NCBI RefSeq assembly: GCF_002776525.5
Contig: NC_045439.1
Coordinates: forward strand, 161,851,485-161,915,484
Direction: 5' to 3'
DNA length: 64,000 nucleotides
Source: Piliocolobus tephrosceles
Taxonomy: Eukaryota; Chordata; Mammalia; Primates; Cercopithecidae
The first letter of the stretch is position 1; every line of letters starts with the position of its first letter. The translations under genes were made by a program, and so were the position numbers. Shown here piece by piece: positions 1-11,348 of this stretch. The notes under the pieces were generated by a model. That model was not told the DNA's origin. It made no database searches and saw only the letters and a program-made list of their open reading frames with translations.

Positions 1-158
1 GCTTCAGAAATTATGTATGTTATTGATAAAACTTTTGCCCAAGTTGTATAAAGATGTATTTAGGTCTAAAGGATGAAAATTTTTCCCATCTGCTTCAGTA
101 TATTGGTTTCTGCCATTTTTCTAAGAAAGCATTCTCAGTTATGCTAAAAAGTAAATGA

Positions 159-469
159 GGCCGGGCGCGGTGGCTCAAGCCTGTAATCCCAGCACTTTGG
201 GAGGCCGAGACGGGTGGATCACGAGGTCAGGAGATCGAGACCATCCTGGCTAACATGGTGAAACCCCGTCTCTACTAAAAAAAATACAAAAAACTAGCCG
301 GGCGAGGTGGCGGGCGCCTGTAGTCCCAGCTACTCGGGAGGCTGAGGCAGGAGAATGGCGTAAACCCGGGAGGCGGAACTTGCAGTGAGCTGAGATCCGG
401 CCACTGCACTCCAGCCCGGGCGACAGAGCAAGACTCTGTCTCAAAAAAAAAAAAAAAGAAAAAAAAAAA
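159..469 (+). mobile_element. Full-length AluY (Old World monkey AluYR-like)
   Basis: Complete dimeric Alu with an A-rich tail, starting 'ggccgggcgcgg'. A 13-bp target duplication 'aaaaagtaaatga' lies at 146-158 and again right after the tail (about 470-482). The variants 'ctcaagcctg', 'actagccgggcgaggtgg' and 'gatccggccactgc' are those I associate with cercopithecid AluY families, which makes this a young, lineage-informative insertion. Open frames across it on the minus strand are antisense-Alu translation, not a gene. Confidence 0.95.
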
Positions 470-482
470 AAAAAGTAAATGA

Positions 483-3400
483 TAGTTGACAGCCATTTAT
501 CAGTTGCTGTAGGATAAGAACTGTCATTGCCTTAAGCTTTCACCGGAGTTATCTAAGATCTCTTAACATTATAAAGCAGTACTAATTTATATGCTTGGAC
601 CTCCAGCTAGTTGTATTATGATAAATTACCATACCTTTATTATAATACTAGTAATGATTGGTTATGCAGCAGATGTTAAATTCAGTCATTTAGTACTGAT
701 GCTTTGAAACATTTATGAAAATGCCAAATGAATTAGTGTCATCAATTACTTAGTAATTTCCCTGAAATTTAAACTTCAGTATGGCAGCCCAGACAAACCC
801 ACTGGGATCTCCCACTTGCTCTATTAAATGATCATCGTGACTTTTTTTCTGAGCCCCCTCAGTGTGGTTAAGATCGTTCTATAATTTTAAAAAATGAACT
901 AGATTCAGCCCATCATCTTGCTATAGTGAAAGCAGGTGTGGTCCTTAGAGCGAAGGGCAGAGTTGGGGCACACATGTGAGCACTGAGAACGCTGGAGGTG
1001 GGAGCCAGTCCGCAGTGCTGGAGGCTAAGACCAGCTGGAGAAGGTAGGAGCCTTGCTCGCCGACTCAGTGGGGCATCATATCAAGTTCTGCAAATGACAG
1101 CTCCATCCAAGTTATTGATTGTATGATTTGGGGAAGTTACATCACAATTAGTAAATATGTTATAAGCCTCATACCATCTCATTACATGTGCATAAGAACA
1201 ATGAAGTGATTTTCCTTTCTTTGAATTACCAAAATAAATCATTTACAATATTTATTATTCCTAACATGTTAACACATAAAAGGGAATTATGACATGATTT
1301 TATCCACAAAGAACAACAAAACATCTGTTTAAATGCATTAGTAGGAATCTAAGCTTAGATACTGGATACTTTTCAGATAGAACCTTGACCTATAACATTT
1401 TTTCTTTTAGATCTGATCAATAACTTTTCATGGAGACTTAAGCGTATTTTCTATTCTTATGATAAAATAATGTGTGAAATGTGGGTTTCAACACTTAACT
1501 GAACGTGATTAGTTGATACCATTGTATGTCCCCAGCATCATGATGTGTGTTTGTTATTCATTTATTTTAGACCTTGAATCTTTTTCTCAAATAAAATTTC
1601 ACATTTCACATGGAATCCTGATAAAAATTGAAATATTCTTACTGAAGTTGGAATAAGATAAAGCCCTATCATCTCCATCACCCCCTGCCTCCCTTCCTGC
1701 CATGCTCAAGAACCCCAAGAATTCCAGACTGTCTCAAGCCTCCATAGGAAAGGGTGTGAAAATAAGTGTTTTTATCACACAGTAAAAATTATTGGATTAG
1801 GTCCTCCTGAAGAGGCAAATATGAATTATGTCTTTTAAAGTCTTTTCAAGGTCAACAAATGTTCACATATTATACGGTGCCTGAGGTCCCAACAGGTCAT
1901 TGGTCATGAGGTGTCTGTGTCAGTGTGAGTGTGAGGGAATGGGAAACCTGTATGTCTACATGGAATAAAAGTTAGTGGCAGCATTATTTTGTTTCCTCCT
2001 GTATTCTTACCTTCTTAATTGACCAAGTTTAGACATTTGGCAACAGTTTCGAGAACTGTTATACAAAGCAGTAAAGGACTTACAGCAGCAGCGGCCTTAT
2101 TTCCATCCTTATTTTGGGTAAAAGAGTGCGACTCCTTTCTAGGAAGCATGCTATTTGTGTGGCGGTGAATGTCACACTTCCTTGAGCAACAGGTTTTCAG
2201 CACACCCTCACATTTAGCATGCAAACCAGGCATTCAGCGACAGGACTGTGTTGTCATTAAGAATGTTTGGATGCTGCATCTAAAAATTCACTTTCCATTG
2301 AAATGTTCTCTTTCATGCACTATTTAATTTCTGACACACATCAGCCACTATTCTAGTGCATAGTTAGTAGTCCGCAAACATCCTATAATTAAATTGAACA
2401 TCTGTCTTCTCCAAGGTGAAGAATTCAGGTGAGCCAGATTTCTTCTCACGCTATGTCTCTTTCACTGTCATATGGCATTATTGACTTTGAATGTGTTCTT
2501 TTAGTTTTTCTCATAAAAGGTTTACTTTTGACAAGAGTTAAAACTAGATGCAATATTACTGTATATGAATTCTGTATATAAGTTAAGAATTGAGTTAGAC
2601 AAATAGTAACACAGCCTGAATATCAGTGGCTTAAACATACAAGTGGTTATTCTTCCAGAGGGCATTGAGCTGATCTGACAGCTTCATAAAACCCCTGGGG
2701 CCCAGGTTCCTCCCTCCGAGCTCTGCTGTGTCCTGAATTGCTTCCATCTTCCAGCACGAGATGCCTGGTTTGCCTGGCCCAACTGCTGCACCAGCATTTC
2801 AGACAGCAGGAATGAGGAACGGTGTGAGAATGACTCACAGAAATCCTATACAGTAAGCAATCTTTTTAGCAGAAACTCAGACTTGTGGCTGCACCAAGCT
2901 GCAGAGGTGGCTGGGAGATGCCGTTCTCTAAGCTGGACATGTTTTGTAAGAGTTCCCTTATAGGGATGGAGGGGTTAATGAGAAGCAACCAGGTGTCTCT
3001 ACCGTGCTGTGACATTAGTTTAATTGCTCTGGGCACAGAATAGTTATTTTTAAAATATTTGAGTATTTGTGATTAAGACAGGTTGTCCCTAACCAAATTA
3101 TTAATTAACTAGGGACAATTCAGTTAGGTCTCGCCTGAGTGGTCCCTAATTTACATAGAAATTAAAATTTACTCATATTACTTTGATTTTTTTTAAAAAA
3201 GAGCTTGACATTTCATTTCTTGTGAAAGAATTCATCCGAATAGTTCCCAGTCAGGACAGAGGTACTTCCAGAATCCAATGTACTTGTCAAGCCCAGGCTC
3301 AATTCACTTTCCATTCAGTTGAAACTGAGAGTGGGTATGTGTTAGGTCTTGGTCTGACCAAGCAGGATGAACAGTAGTGCAGTTCAGGCCAGCATTTGCT

Positions 3401-3939
3401 AAGGAGTGGAGAAAGTATCTCAACAGAAGAACGCATGGGTGACAAATGTTTAATTTGAGGTAATTTGCTGTTTGATAACTATGAGATTATTCTAAATACT
3501 TAAAATAGAGTCATTTTTTCATGTCTTTAAGAAAGATTGGCACATAAATATTAGTTGAGTTATTAATTGAAAGAATCAATGAATGAATTGAAGCTCTTAG
3601 GACATATTTAATTTATTTGTAACTATGTTCGGATTTTTCCTCAACATCCATTAATGAGAGACATTGCAGCTGCATAAATCCAAGGCAGGGTGTACGGTCA
3701 GTCACCACAGATGATTACGACCCCGTAGCGTTTTGATCTCTCATAGGAGTTACAGACTTCAGTAGCCAATCAGGTCAGCTTCACAATATCTTCTGCCTCT
3801 AGTGATAAGGAATACTCATAATACAACCCTCTTCTTACAATCACTAGAAAAATAAAATGCTAGATAAGAGGCAGGGTGTGTGTTTTCCATGTAGATGCAA
3901 GAAGGAAGACACTCTAATGTTAACCATCGTGAACACTGT
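483..3939. other. Unassigned AT-rich intergenic or intronic DNA
   Basis: About 3.5 kb with no confident repeat or gene. Open frames are short (72 codons or fewer) with no recognisable domain. Around 2590-2830 the text 'cagtggcttaaac' resembles the interior of an old MaLR or MER-type repeat, but it is too decayed to assign. No RNA gene seen. Confidence 0.5.
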
Positions 3940-4382
3940 GAAAATAAACAACACCCAAAAGAAAACAAGCAAATGTTATGTTTGATTTGGGAACTTGCTG
4001 TATCAAGGGGTCAGCCAATCTCACTTGCATTTGTCAGAGACTCAAATGTAGGCAGGGGATGGGGAAGAAAGAAGGCATATCTTGAGACACATCTGAACAC
4101 GTCGTGCTTCAGGTGTGCCCTGCTTGCAGGGGACGCTGGAGGCAAACAGAAGAGGGCATTCCCATGGGATTGGTTAGGAGGCATAGTTGGCTTCCTGAGG
4201 TTGTTCTTAAATTGGAAGCAAAGGCAAAAATGATGGAAGCTGCAGTTCCTGATCAAGGTGAGAATATTTGGGGCTGACTGCTTGCAGAGCTTGTGGTTTT
4301 GCCTCCTGGGCTGGTTGCTGCAAAGGTTGTTGCTCAGAGTTCTGTCTTTCTATGTGGTTTGGCCATTGTCTATTGGTATATT
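3940..4382 (+). repeat. Unnamed interspersed repeat, copy A
   Basis: This stretch is collinear with 38245-38688. Shared landmarks in the same order are 'gaacaagcag/gaaaacaagcaa', 'cttgcatttg.cagagact', 'ggaatatttg/gaatatttgggg', 'ctggttgctgcaaagg / ctgtttgctgcagagg', 'gagttctgt' and 'ggccattgtc / gggcattgtc'. Copies are clearly diverged with indels, so this is an old dispersed element (possibly an LTR), not a recent segmental duplication. I cannot name the family. The 112-codon + strand frame inside it looks fortuitous. Confidence 0.6.
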
Positions 4383-5132
4383 CATTCTGTTAACATCAAT
4401 TCAACATCAGTTGATACTAATGAAACTTAAAGGACATCTTCTTAAAATGCATGGCAGAAAATTTTAAGATGAAAAGACCCCAATCACGGCTTTTCCAGTA
4501 AATGTAAGTTTTTTGAACCTTACGCAGTGTTTATTTGTTGTTTCTACTTGTTTGTTTATTTTGGCTTTGCTTAATCTGAAGTTGATTGATGGGGTTAAGG
4601 AAATCAGAAAGAAAAGCATTTAAAATATTTACTGAGTGTAGGATGTGCAGATACTGGTTCCTGGTCACTTGGAAAGATTTAGAGGGAGTAAAAGACATCT
4701 TCTCTTAGCCTGCTTGGAGATGAAGAGCATATGGTTATGAAGACATTTAAGAGGTATGTTTGAAAATATAGCTTCTCCTATCCACCAATCATCTTTTTTA
4801 AACATCTTGAAGCTAGGCTGTGTACCAGGGCTTGGAGAATGAAAATGAAAGAGAGGTGGTCACTGAGCTGTAGGAGGTGTGGTTTACATGTGGAATGAAA
4901 TATGCTAACAGGTCTATTACAGCCCACAGAGTCAGCTCCATAGCAAGGTATGAGCAAGGATGGGTAGAGGGCAGAGGTCCCAAGAGACTTACTGCAAAGA
5001 AGGCGTAAAAAGACAGCAGAGCCTTGCCTGGTGAGCATGCTAGGAGCACCTCCCCCAGGAGGTGCTGAGGTTCAGGACATCTTCAGAACCACACAGTACT
5101 TAGCTAACAGAGAACATACCATGCTCCATCAA
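4383..5132. other. Unassigned DNA
   Basis: No repeat, RNA gene or convincing open frame recognised. Two overlapping minus-strand frames near 4780-5050 show no domain. Confidence 0.45.
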
Positions 5133-5186
5133 CCTAGATAGGTCTGTTGTGTTTACTCCCCTAGATAGGTCTGTTGTGTTTACTCC
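5133..5186. repeat. Exact 27-bp tandem duplication
   Basis: The unit starting 'cctagataggtctgttgtg' occurs at 5133-5159 and again at 5160-5186 with no difference between copies, while the surrounding sequence is unique. Identity suggests a recent slippage or end-joining duplication. Confidence 0.95.
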
Positions 5187-5288
5187 ATTTGATGCTTGTT
5201 TAACTTGCTGCACATATGTATTGAATATCTGCAGTATTTTTGAATCACAATATATTTTAAATAAATATTTAAATCTTAGTTGGACTTT

Positions 5289-5435
5289 GTGGTTGTGGCA
5301 TGCTCCTGTGGTCCCAGCTGCTCGGGAGGCTGAGGTGGGAGGATCGCTTGAGCCCAGGAGTTTGAGGCTGCAGTGAGCTGTGATTGTGCCAGTGCACTCT
5401 AGTCTGGCAACAGAGTGAGACCCTGTCTCAAAATT
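5289..5435 (+). mobile_element. Old Alu fragment (right monomer)
   Basis: Contains 'gtggtcccagctgctcgggaggctgagg' (recognisable in part), 'gcttgagcccaggag', 'tgcagtgagctgtgat' and 'accctgtctc', without the left monomer. The 'gcttgagcccaggag' form is typical of AluJ-age copies. It ends in a degenerate AATT-rich tail. Confidence 0.85.
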
Positions 5436-5478
5436 AATTAATTAAATTAAAACATTTACATAAAATAATAACCTTAAT

Positions 5479-5788
5479 TTTTTTTCTTTTTTTTTTTTTT
5501 TTTTTGAGACGGAGTCTCACTCTGTCACCCAGGCTGGAGTGCAGTGGCCGGATCTCAGCTCACTGCAAGCTCCACCTCCCGGGTTCACACCATTCTCCTG
5601 CCTCAGCCTCCCGAGTAGCTGGGACTACAGGCGCCCGCCACCTCGCCCGGCTAGTTTTTTGTATTTTTTTCGTAGAGACGGGGTTTCACCGTGTTAGCCA
5701 GGATGGTCTCGATCTCCTGACCTCGTGATCCGCCCGTCTCGGCCTCCCAAAGTGCTGGGATTACAGGCTTGAGCCACCGCGCCTGGCC
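5479..5788 (-). mobile_element. Full-length AluY (Old World monkey AluYR-like), minus strand
   Basis: Poly-T, then 'gagacggagtctcactctg' through 'gagccaccgcgcctggcc'. A 13-bp target duplication 'taataaccttaat' is at 5466-5478 and 5790-5802. It carries the reverse complement of the cercopithecid variants ('ggccggatctc', 'acctcgcccggctag', 'ggcttgagcc'). The open frame on the + strand is antisense Alu. Confidence 0.95.
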
Positions 5789-5802
5789 TTAATAACCTTA
5801 AT

Positions 5803-6407
5803 GTTTTCTTTTAAATGAGTGTAATTTTTCTTTTTAAATTGTTTGTTTTGAAAATTAAAATTTCATTTTTAAAATTTAGCAACAGTGTGTATGGGGGCAG
5901 TCATGGCTGGTGTAGGTGTATAAAAATTTCCACGGGCTCCTTGCTCCTGAAGAAGTGAGTGAAAGTTTGTGGGGTTTCTCCCTTCTGCAGACATCTCCCA
6001 GGTCGTGCAGATGAAGTGATAGCACTGGACCCATCTGGGAGACGGGGAGGTGAGGCATGGCCACGCCTTGGAAGGTGATGATTCTGGGCAGGTAGCAGGT
6101 GCCTGGCAGAGTGCGTGACTGAAAAAGCTGGTGAAACAGCCCAGCCATTTGGAAACACCAGATTTTTCAAGGGGCCTGCTTTCTCACTTAAGAAATGCCT
6201 CGTAGAGCCATGTGGATTAGAGGAAATAAGACTGATAAAGTTGTAACATGAATGTCTAGTGCATAATTAATTTTTGATAAATGGTATTAGTTATGTGACA
6301 GCAAATATATTAATGAGTTGTTGAAATTATTGAGAATCATTTAGCTAAAAACTAGATTTTCCTAAAATCTATCTTCAAAAGTCAGCCAAAATATGTGTTA
6401 GATATTG
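5803..6407. other. Unassigned DNA
   Basis: No repeat family or gene recognised. Two overlapping minus-strand frames around 5876-6170 (89-90 codons) have no recognisable motif. Confidence 0.45.
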
Positions 6408-7100
6408 TGTTAGTCTGTTTTGCACCACTATTAAGGAATACCTGAGACTGGGTAATGTATACAAAAAATAGACCAGGCACGGTGGCTGACACCTGTAATC
6501 TCAGCACTTTGGGAGGCTGAGGCAGATGAATCATGAGGTCAGGAGTTCGAAACCATCCTGACCAACATGGTGAAACCCTGTCTCTACTAAAATCACAAAA
6601 AATTAGCTGGTCATGGTGGTGCGTGCCTGTAATCCCAGCTACTCGGGGGGCTGAGGCAGGAGAATCGCTTGAACCTGGGAGGCGGAGGTTGCAGTGAGCC
6701 GAGATCGTGCCACTGCACTCCAGCCTGGGCGACAGTACGAGACTCCATCTCAAAAACCAAAAAAAAAAAGAAGAAAAAAGAAAATAGGTTTATTTGGCTC
6801 ACGGTTCTGGAGGTTGTATGAGGGAGATGCCAGCGTCTGCTTCTGGTCAGGACCTCAGGAAGCACTTACTCTTGGTAGAGGTGGAGGGGGAGCAGGAGCA
6901 GGAGAGTTTCATGACAAAAAAAGGAGTGAGACGCCATGCTCTTGTAAACAGCCAGCTGCCCTGTGGACTCATCACTGCCAGGCACTCGTGAAGGACCCGC
7001 CCCACGACCCAAGCCCCTCCCACCAGCCTCGTGTCCAACACTGCGGATCACATTTCAACATGAGATTTGGAGGAGGCAGATATCCAAACCATGTTCGATA
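6408..7100 (-). mobile_element. MaLR-type LTR interrupted by an Alu
   Basis: Left part 'tgttagtctgttttgcacc...cctgagactgggtaat' and right part 'ggtttatttggctcacggttctggaggttgta...catttcaacatgagatttggagg' are the two pieces of one minus-strand MST/MLT1-like LTR (reverse complement of its polyadenylation region, then of its 5' end). The Alu at 6471-6784 separates them. No internal MaLR gag sequence is visible next to it, so it is probably a solo LTR. Confidence 0.8.
6471..6784 (+). mobile_element. Full-length Alu (AluS/Y age) inside a MaLR LTR
   Basis: Starts 'gaccaggcacggtggctgac', has both monomers and an A-rich tail ending about 6784. It sits within the LTR above, so it is younger than that LTR. 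Flanking A-rich text 'acaaaaaata' and 'aagaaaatag' are the likely imperfect target duplication. Confidence 0.92.
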
Positions 7101-7881
7101 TCCAGGAACCTAATGGCATGTGGTGCAGTCTCTTTTCTGTCTCTCTTTTTAAAATAAAATAAATATATAAATGTAAGTATATTTAGGAAACTTTTAATCC
7201 CAAGACAATACGGTGTATTCTTTACATGGAGGAAACAAGTTGAACTAGAAAGGAGAATGTTGCTGAATCATGTAGTCTTTTTATGAATAACTACTTTCTA
7301 CATATATACTTATTCCATTTCCAAATGGAAGTCAATGTGCAAGGATAAATAGGTAGGTCTAGTATAAGGTAGTTTTCATTCTCTAAATGTTGTATATCAT
7401 TTTGTTACACGTGTATAAGACGTTCGTAAAATAAAACATTATCTACAAAACTTTTCTTTTAAGGAAAGTACCCAGAAAACCTTTCTTAGCTTACATTTTT
7501 TTTATGTTGGCTTTAAGTAATATCAAATTTGGGCAAATGTTTTAATTAACGGATGACTCTGGCTCCTAACACTAGGATTTCTAATCTACCATCAGTAGTT
7601 GCCTTGAATTAAAATAACCACAGACCTATTTGGGTAAATATTGTGGTTCTCATGATCTGATTATTAAGCAGTAACTTACAAGGACCTGCCAAGGAAGAAA
7701 ATTTCTCCTGTTTGTATAAATATTGAAAGGCAGCACTGTAAGAAAAACAGTGTGTCCTGAATGGAAGAGCGTGTTAAATAGTGTTGTGATTTGCAAATGT
7801 TTCTTGTGCTTGATGAATGCATGTGTGTTCATATTCGAATAAATGTACATATGTACATAGTCCTATCTTTTTATTTTTATA
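7101..7881. other. Unassigned AT-rich DNA
   Basis: No repeat or gene recognised. Open frames here are short and AT-driven. Confidence 0.45.
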
Positions 7882-8134
7882 AACAGGGTTCCTCTTACCC
7901 AGGCTGGAGTGCAGTGGCACAGTCTAGGTGCAAGCGATTCTCCTTTCTCAGCTTCCCGAGTAACTGGGACTGCAGGTGTGCACTACCATGCTGAGCTAAT
8001 TTTTTAATTTTTATGTAGAGATGGTATCTCACCATGTTCCCCAGGCTGGTCTCAAACTCCTGACCTCAAGCAGTCCTCCCACTTTGGCCTCCCAAAGTGC
8101 TGGGACTGTAGGCATGAGCCACCGTGCCTCGTCC
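7882..8134 (-). mobile_element. Old Alu (AluJ/S), minus strand, lacking part of the tail end
   Basis: 'cccaggctggagtgcagtggcac' to 'gcatgagccaccgtgcctcg' with several internal deletions and no clear poly-T. Divergence points to an older copy than the AluY elements nearby. Confidence 0.85.
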
Positions 8135-8507
8135 ACTCATCTTTAAAACCCACTCATAGAGGTGACTTTTCTCCTTGTGAGTCCTTGCCACTCTATCCCT
8201 CGGGCTTAGTGCTCCTGCCACTCTCTTCTAGCCCCAACCTGCAAAGCCCCTCTCAGGTGGCCTTGTTTGACCGCATTTTCTCTCCTGGTACCTCCAAGAA
8301 CAGTCATCTGTTTCTTAGACCTGACCTGGTGTGGTTGCAGCCACACCGTCCCCTGTAACATTTCCAGATGCCACCTGACGCAGAACACCCCTGAATGGCA
8401 TATGCTTATTCTGAGAGGTCTTCTCAAAATGCTACCCCAACTCTACCAGGAAAGGAAAGCTTGTGCATTTTAAGAGACAGAAAGGGGATCCCACTGCTGT
8501 AACATGG

Positions 8508-8871
8508 TGTATTAGTCCGCTTTCACACTGCTGATAAAGACATGCTGGAGACTGGATAAATTAAAAAAGAAAGAGGTTTATTGGACTTACGGTCTCACGT
8601 GGCTGGGGAGGCCTCACAATCATGGCAGAGGATGAAAGGCACATCTCACATGGCGGCAGCAAGAGAGAGAATGAGATCTAAGTAAAACAAGATTCCCCTT
8701 ATCAAACCATCAGATCTTGTGAGACTTATTCACTACCGTGAGAACAGTGTGGTGGAAACTGCCTCCATGATCCAATTATCTCCCACTGGGTCCCTCTCAC
8801 AACACGTGGGAATGACGGGCACCACAATTCAAGATGAGATTTGGGTGGGGACACAGAGCCAAACCATAGCA
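8508..8871 (-). mobile_element. Solo MaLR LTR (MST/THE1-like)
   Basis: On the + strand it begins 'tgtattagtccgctttcacactgctgat' (first 20 bases diagnostic) and ends 'gagccaaaccatagca', the reverse complement of a THE1/MST LTR. Exact 5-bp target duplication CATGG at 8503-8507 and 8872-8876, as expected for ERVL-MaLR. The pair of duplications directly around one LTR shows it is a solo LTR left by LTR-LTR recombination or a one-LTR insertion. A reverse-complemented AATAAA-like site ('gtttatt') sits at 8576-8582. Confidence 0.93.
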
Positions 8872-8876
8872 CATGG

Positions 8877-9734
8877 CTACACATAAGCAGGTGTCCAATA
8901 CCAGACATGCAGAGAGAACGTAGACAGGAGCGACTCCACTGTCACTGTCTGTGTTTCTACTTATTTTTCCTCCCGTTAACTCTGCTGAACACTTCTTCAG
9001 ATAATTGGCCGAGGAGTTTCCACCTCCTTATTTTCTAACTCTTATCGTGGCCGTGTGGTCCTCTGGATGGATGACCTGTCTTGCCTGCAGTTTCCCTCAC
9101 ACGTGGAAGTGCTGCTCTAGATACTAATTTAATCTCATAGCTTTCAAAAGGACCGCCCATCCTCCTAGGAGCAGGTGCCCTGGAAGGGGCTTCTCTGATA
9201 ACCCCATTTCGGTAGATGCCTGTTCCCAGGGCTCACAGCCACACGCTCTTTTCCAGTGTGGCTGATGGGTCCACAGGGCTGTCTGCCTCTGTTGACCTCT
9301 GGCCTCCCACCAGTCCTGTGGCTACATGGTCAGAGCTGAAAATACCATGTACAATGATTGGATTACCTATTACTCAGCCACTGGTATAAAAAGGCCAGGC
9401 AAAGAACTCCAGTAAAATTCCAGGACACAGCACATACATCTCAGACACAAAATATGAGTATTTTCCGACATCTCCTATTGGCAGAAGTGAAATGCTGTGT
9501 CATCCTGTGCACCTGGGCTGTACTGCCCACATAACGGTCTGGCATGTGGGTCTTGTCACCTTCTTGGTACTAAGAATGCCTTAAAATATTCAAATCAGTG
9601 ATCTGTAAAGTGTTCATGATCCCAGCAATGACCTAAAAATGGAAGAGTTTTAAGTGAGAAGGAATCCCCCCGCCTACACACACACAGAGAGACACACAGA
9701 CACACACAGAGAGAGAGAAGCTTCGGTGGCTCCT
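8877..9734. other. Unassigned DNA upstream of a CpG-rich patch
   Basis: No repeat recognised apart from a purine-rich (CACAGA/GA)n run at about 9676-9719. No convincing coding region. Confidence 0.45.
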
Positions 9735-10520
9735 GACGAGGGGAGGGGCTGTGGAAGCTGCCACCTGGGACTGTGCCCTGAACCCGGGATCCTTTCAACG
9801 CGGAGCCATCAGCAACTGGCCGGGGACCCTGAGGACCCCCAGACAGGCCCTGCCCTGGGCGGATGTCAAGCAAGGGAGAGACCCACTGTTTGCCCTGAGG
9901 AGAAAGGACACAGAGTTTAGTTAAATGGAGGGAATAACTAGCGACAATGCATACAAAGGAATAGTCAACACAGGACCTGGCGATGTGGGCTGCTGAAGCG
10001 GCGGGACTCGGGTGCTGCGTCTGCGGGAGGTCGTGAGCGATGCTGGAACCTCGTCCCGGCCACCCAGATACCCTGGGAGTGCGCGGCGGGCACTCCAGGG
10101 AGGCTGCTCCTCTGCGTGGCCAGGAACAGGCCGAGGACCAAAACCAGATGACAGCTGGCATGAAAACGCGGGGCTGGGCGCATCCCTTGTTCCTCACACG
10201 AATCTTAGCAGAAGCCCCCAGATTTCCACCGCAGTCCCCACCGTGCGCCCTTCCAGTTCGGGGACCCCGGCCTCACCTGGGCCTTACAGAGCATCAGGAC
10301 CCCTGAGTCCCAAATGAGACCATCTCTGTTTTATCAATGACAGGTAAAGTACCTTCTTCAACTTTCAGAGAGCACTGACCCAGCCAAATGGGCAGCTGCC
10401 CCCGGTTCCGACATGTGCGTCGTGAGGCTCTGTGCTCACCGCTGGATGCACTGTAGCTTTGCTTGTTTTCTCCGCCCCCAGTTGAGTTAAGTAGGACCTG
10501 CCGCGCCCCGAGCCCCTCAG
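9735..10520. promoter_or_regulatory. CpG-island-like patch outside any repeat
   Basis: By hand I count 24 CpG dinucleotides in 9981-10270 (290 bases) in roughly 60 percent GC sequence, close to the number expected by chance and far above the genome background. CpGs continue at lower density on both sides (about 9735-9860 and 10400-10505). No Alu or LTR explains it. It could be an unannotated promoter or enhancer, or the remnant of one. No TATA box or conserved first-exon ORF can be defended; the 200-codon minus frame 9595-10197 overlaps it but has no domain and is probably a by-product of high GC. Confidence 0.45.
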
Positions 10521-11333
10521 CAGTGTTACAGAGTGTGAGTTCAGCCATGCACGAGGGATGAGTGAGTAGATGTATTAAAGAGAGAATGTGACTTAAAAGG
10601 ATATCACCTTATAAAAATCATTCCAATTCCTTCAACCCAAGCTGCAAAACCTTTTACCAGACACTGTGGGGGAGGAATGGCAAAAAGAAATCAATGATAC
10701 TTCACTTAGCTAGCCATCCAGAAGGAAGTTTCTTCATAATTCAATTAGGTGCATTAAGATAATTACATTATCATAATGTGCGGAGGTGGAGTGGGTTGGG
10801 TGTGGAGGGGCAGGAAAGAGCTGGGAGCCTCAGTTCGGGGCAGCCTGGAGGAGGCGCTGAAGTCTATGGGGTGGCTGAAGTCTATGGGGTGGGGCTGAGT
10901 CAGCATGCACAGGTGGGAGAGGAATGTCAACATTGTGTCTGTGTGTCCTCCATCCTCCTGTCTGTTCCTTCCCTCCTCTCCAAAGCCCCCTCACCAGCCC
11001 CCACCATGTGCTCTGTCGCCTCTGCCAGGCCGGCCGGTTCAGGAACTGAGTTCAGGAACTGTGATGCCTGTACACCTGCCACACCCCCCGCACCGGAACC
11101 CCTAGACTCTAGAGCACCGTCAGCTCCTCTCTTGAAAGCTGTTCCCTGCTCCCTGGCAGACTAAGCTCTGGTCACCTCCAGACCCACGCTGTCTGGTGCC
11201 ACCTGCTAGTCACAGGAGGCTGCTTACATTTAATCAAGTTAAAAGTAAAGTCAAGCATTCCCTTCCTCAGTGGCACTGGCTGCATTCCAAGTGCTAACCA
11301 GTCACATGTTTTGCGTGCACATTTCTAGCCTTG
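10521..11333. other. Unassigned GC-rich DNA with small tandem repeats
   Basis: Contains an 18-bp near-tandem repeat 'ctgaagtctatggggtgg' (about 10857-10893) and a doubled 'ttcaggaactgag' (about 11038-11061). The + strand frame 10778-11164 has no recognisable domain. Confidence 0.45.
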
Positions 11334-11348
11334 CAGGAAGTGCTGCTT

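Noticed and set aside
5504..5728. Open frames of 60-120 codons with an 'SPRLECSG-ISAHC' type translation, here and at 250-496, 6382-6865, 11270-11621, 17369-17716, 27890-28249, 29184-29507, 48882-49187, 49719-49984 and 63031-63255
   Set aside because: These are translations of antisense Alu sequence, which is naturally open. No gene context or splice evidence supports exonisation.
9595..10197. 200-codon minus-strand open frame, the longest in the window
   Set aside because: It overlaps the GC- and CpG-rich patch, where stops are rare by composition. It has no recognisable domain and includes a simple-repeat-encoded segment.
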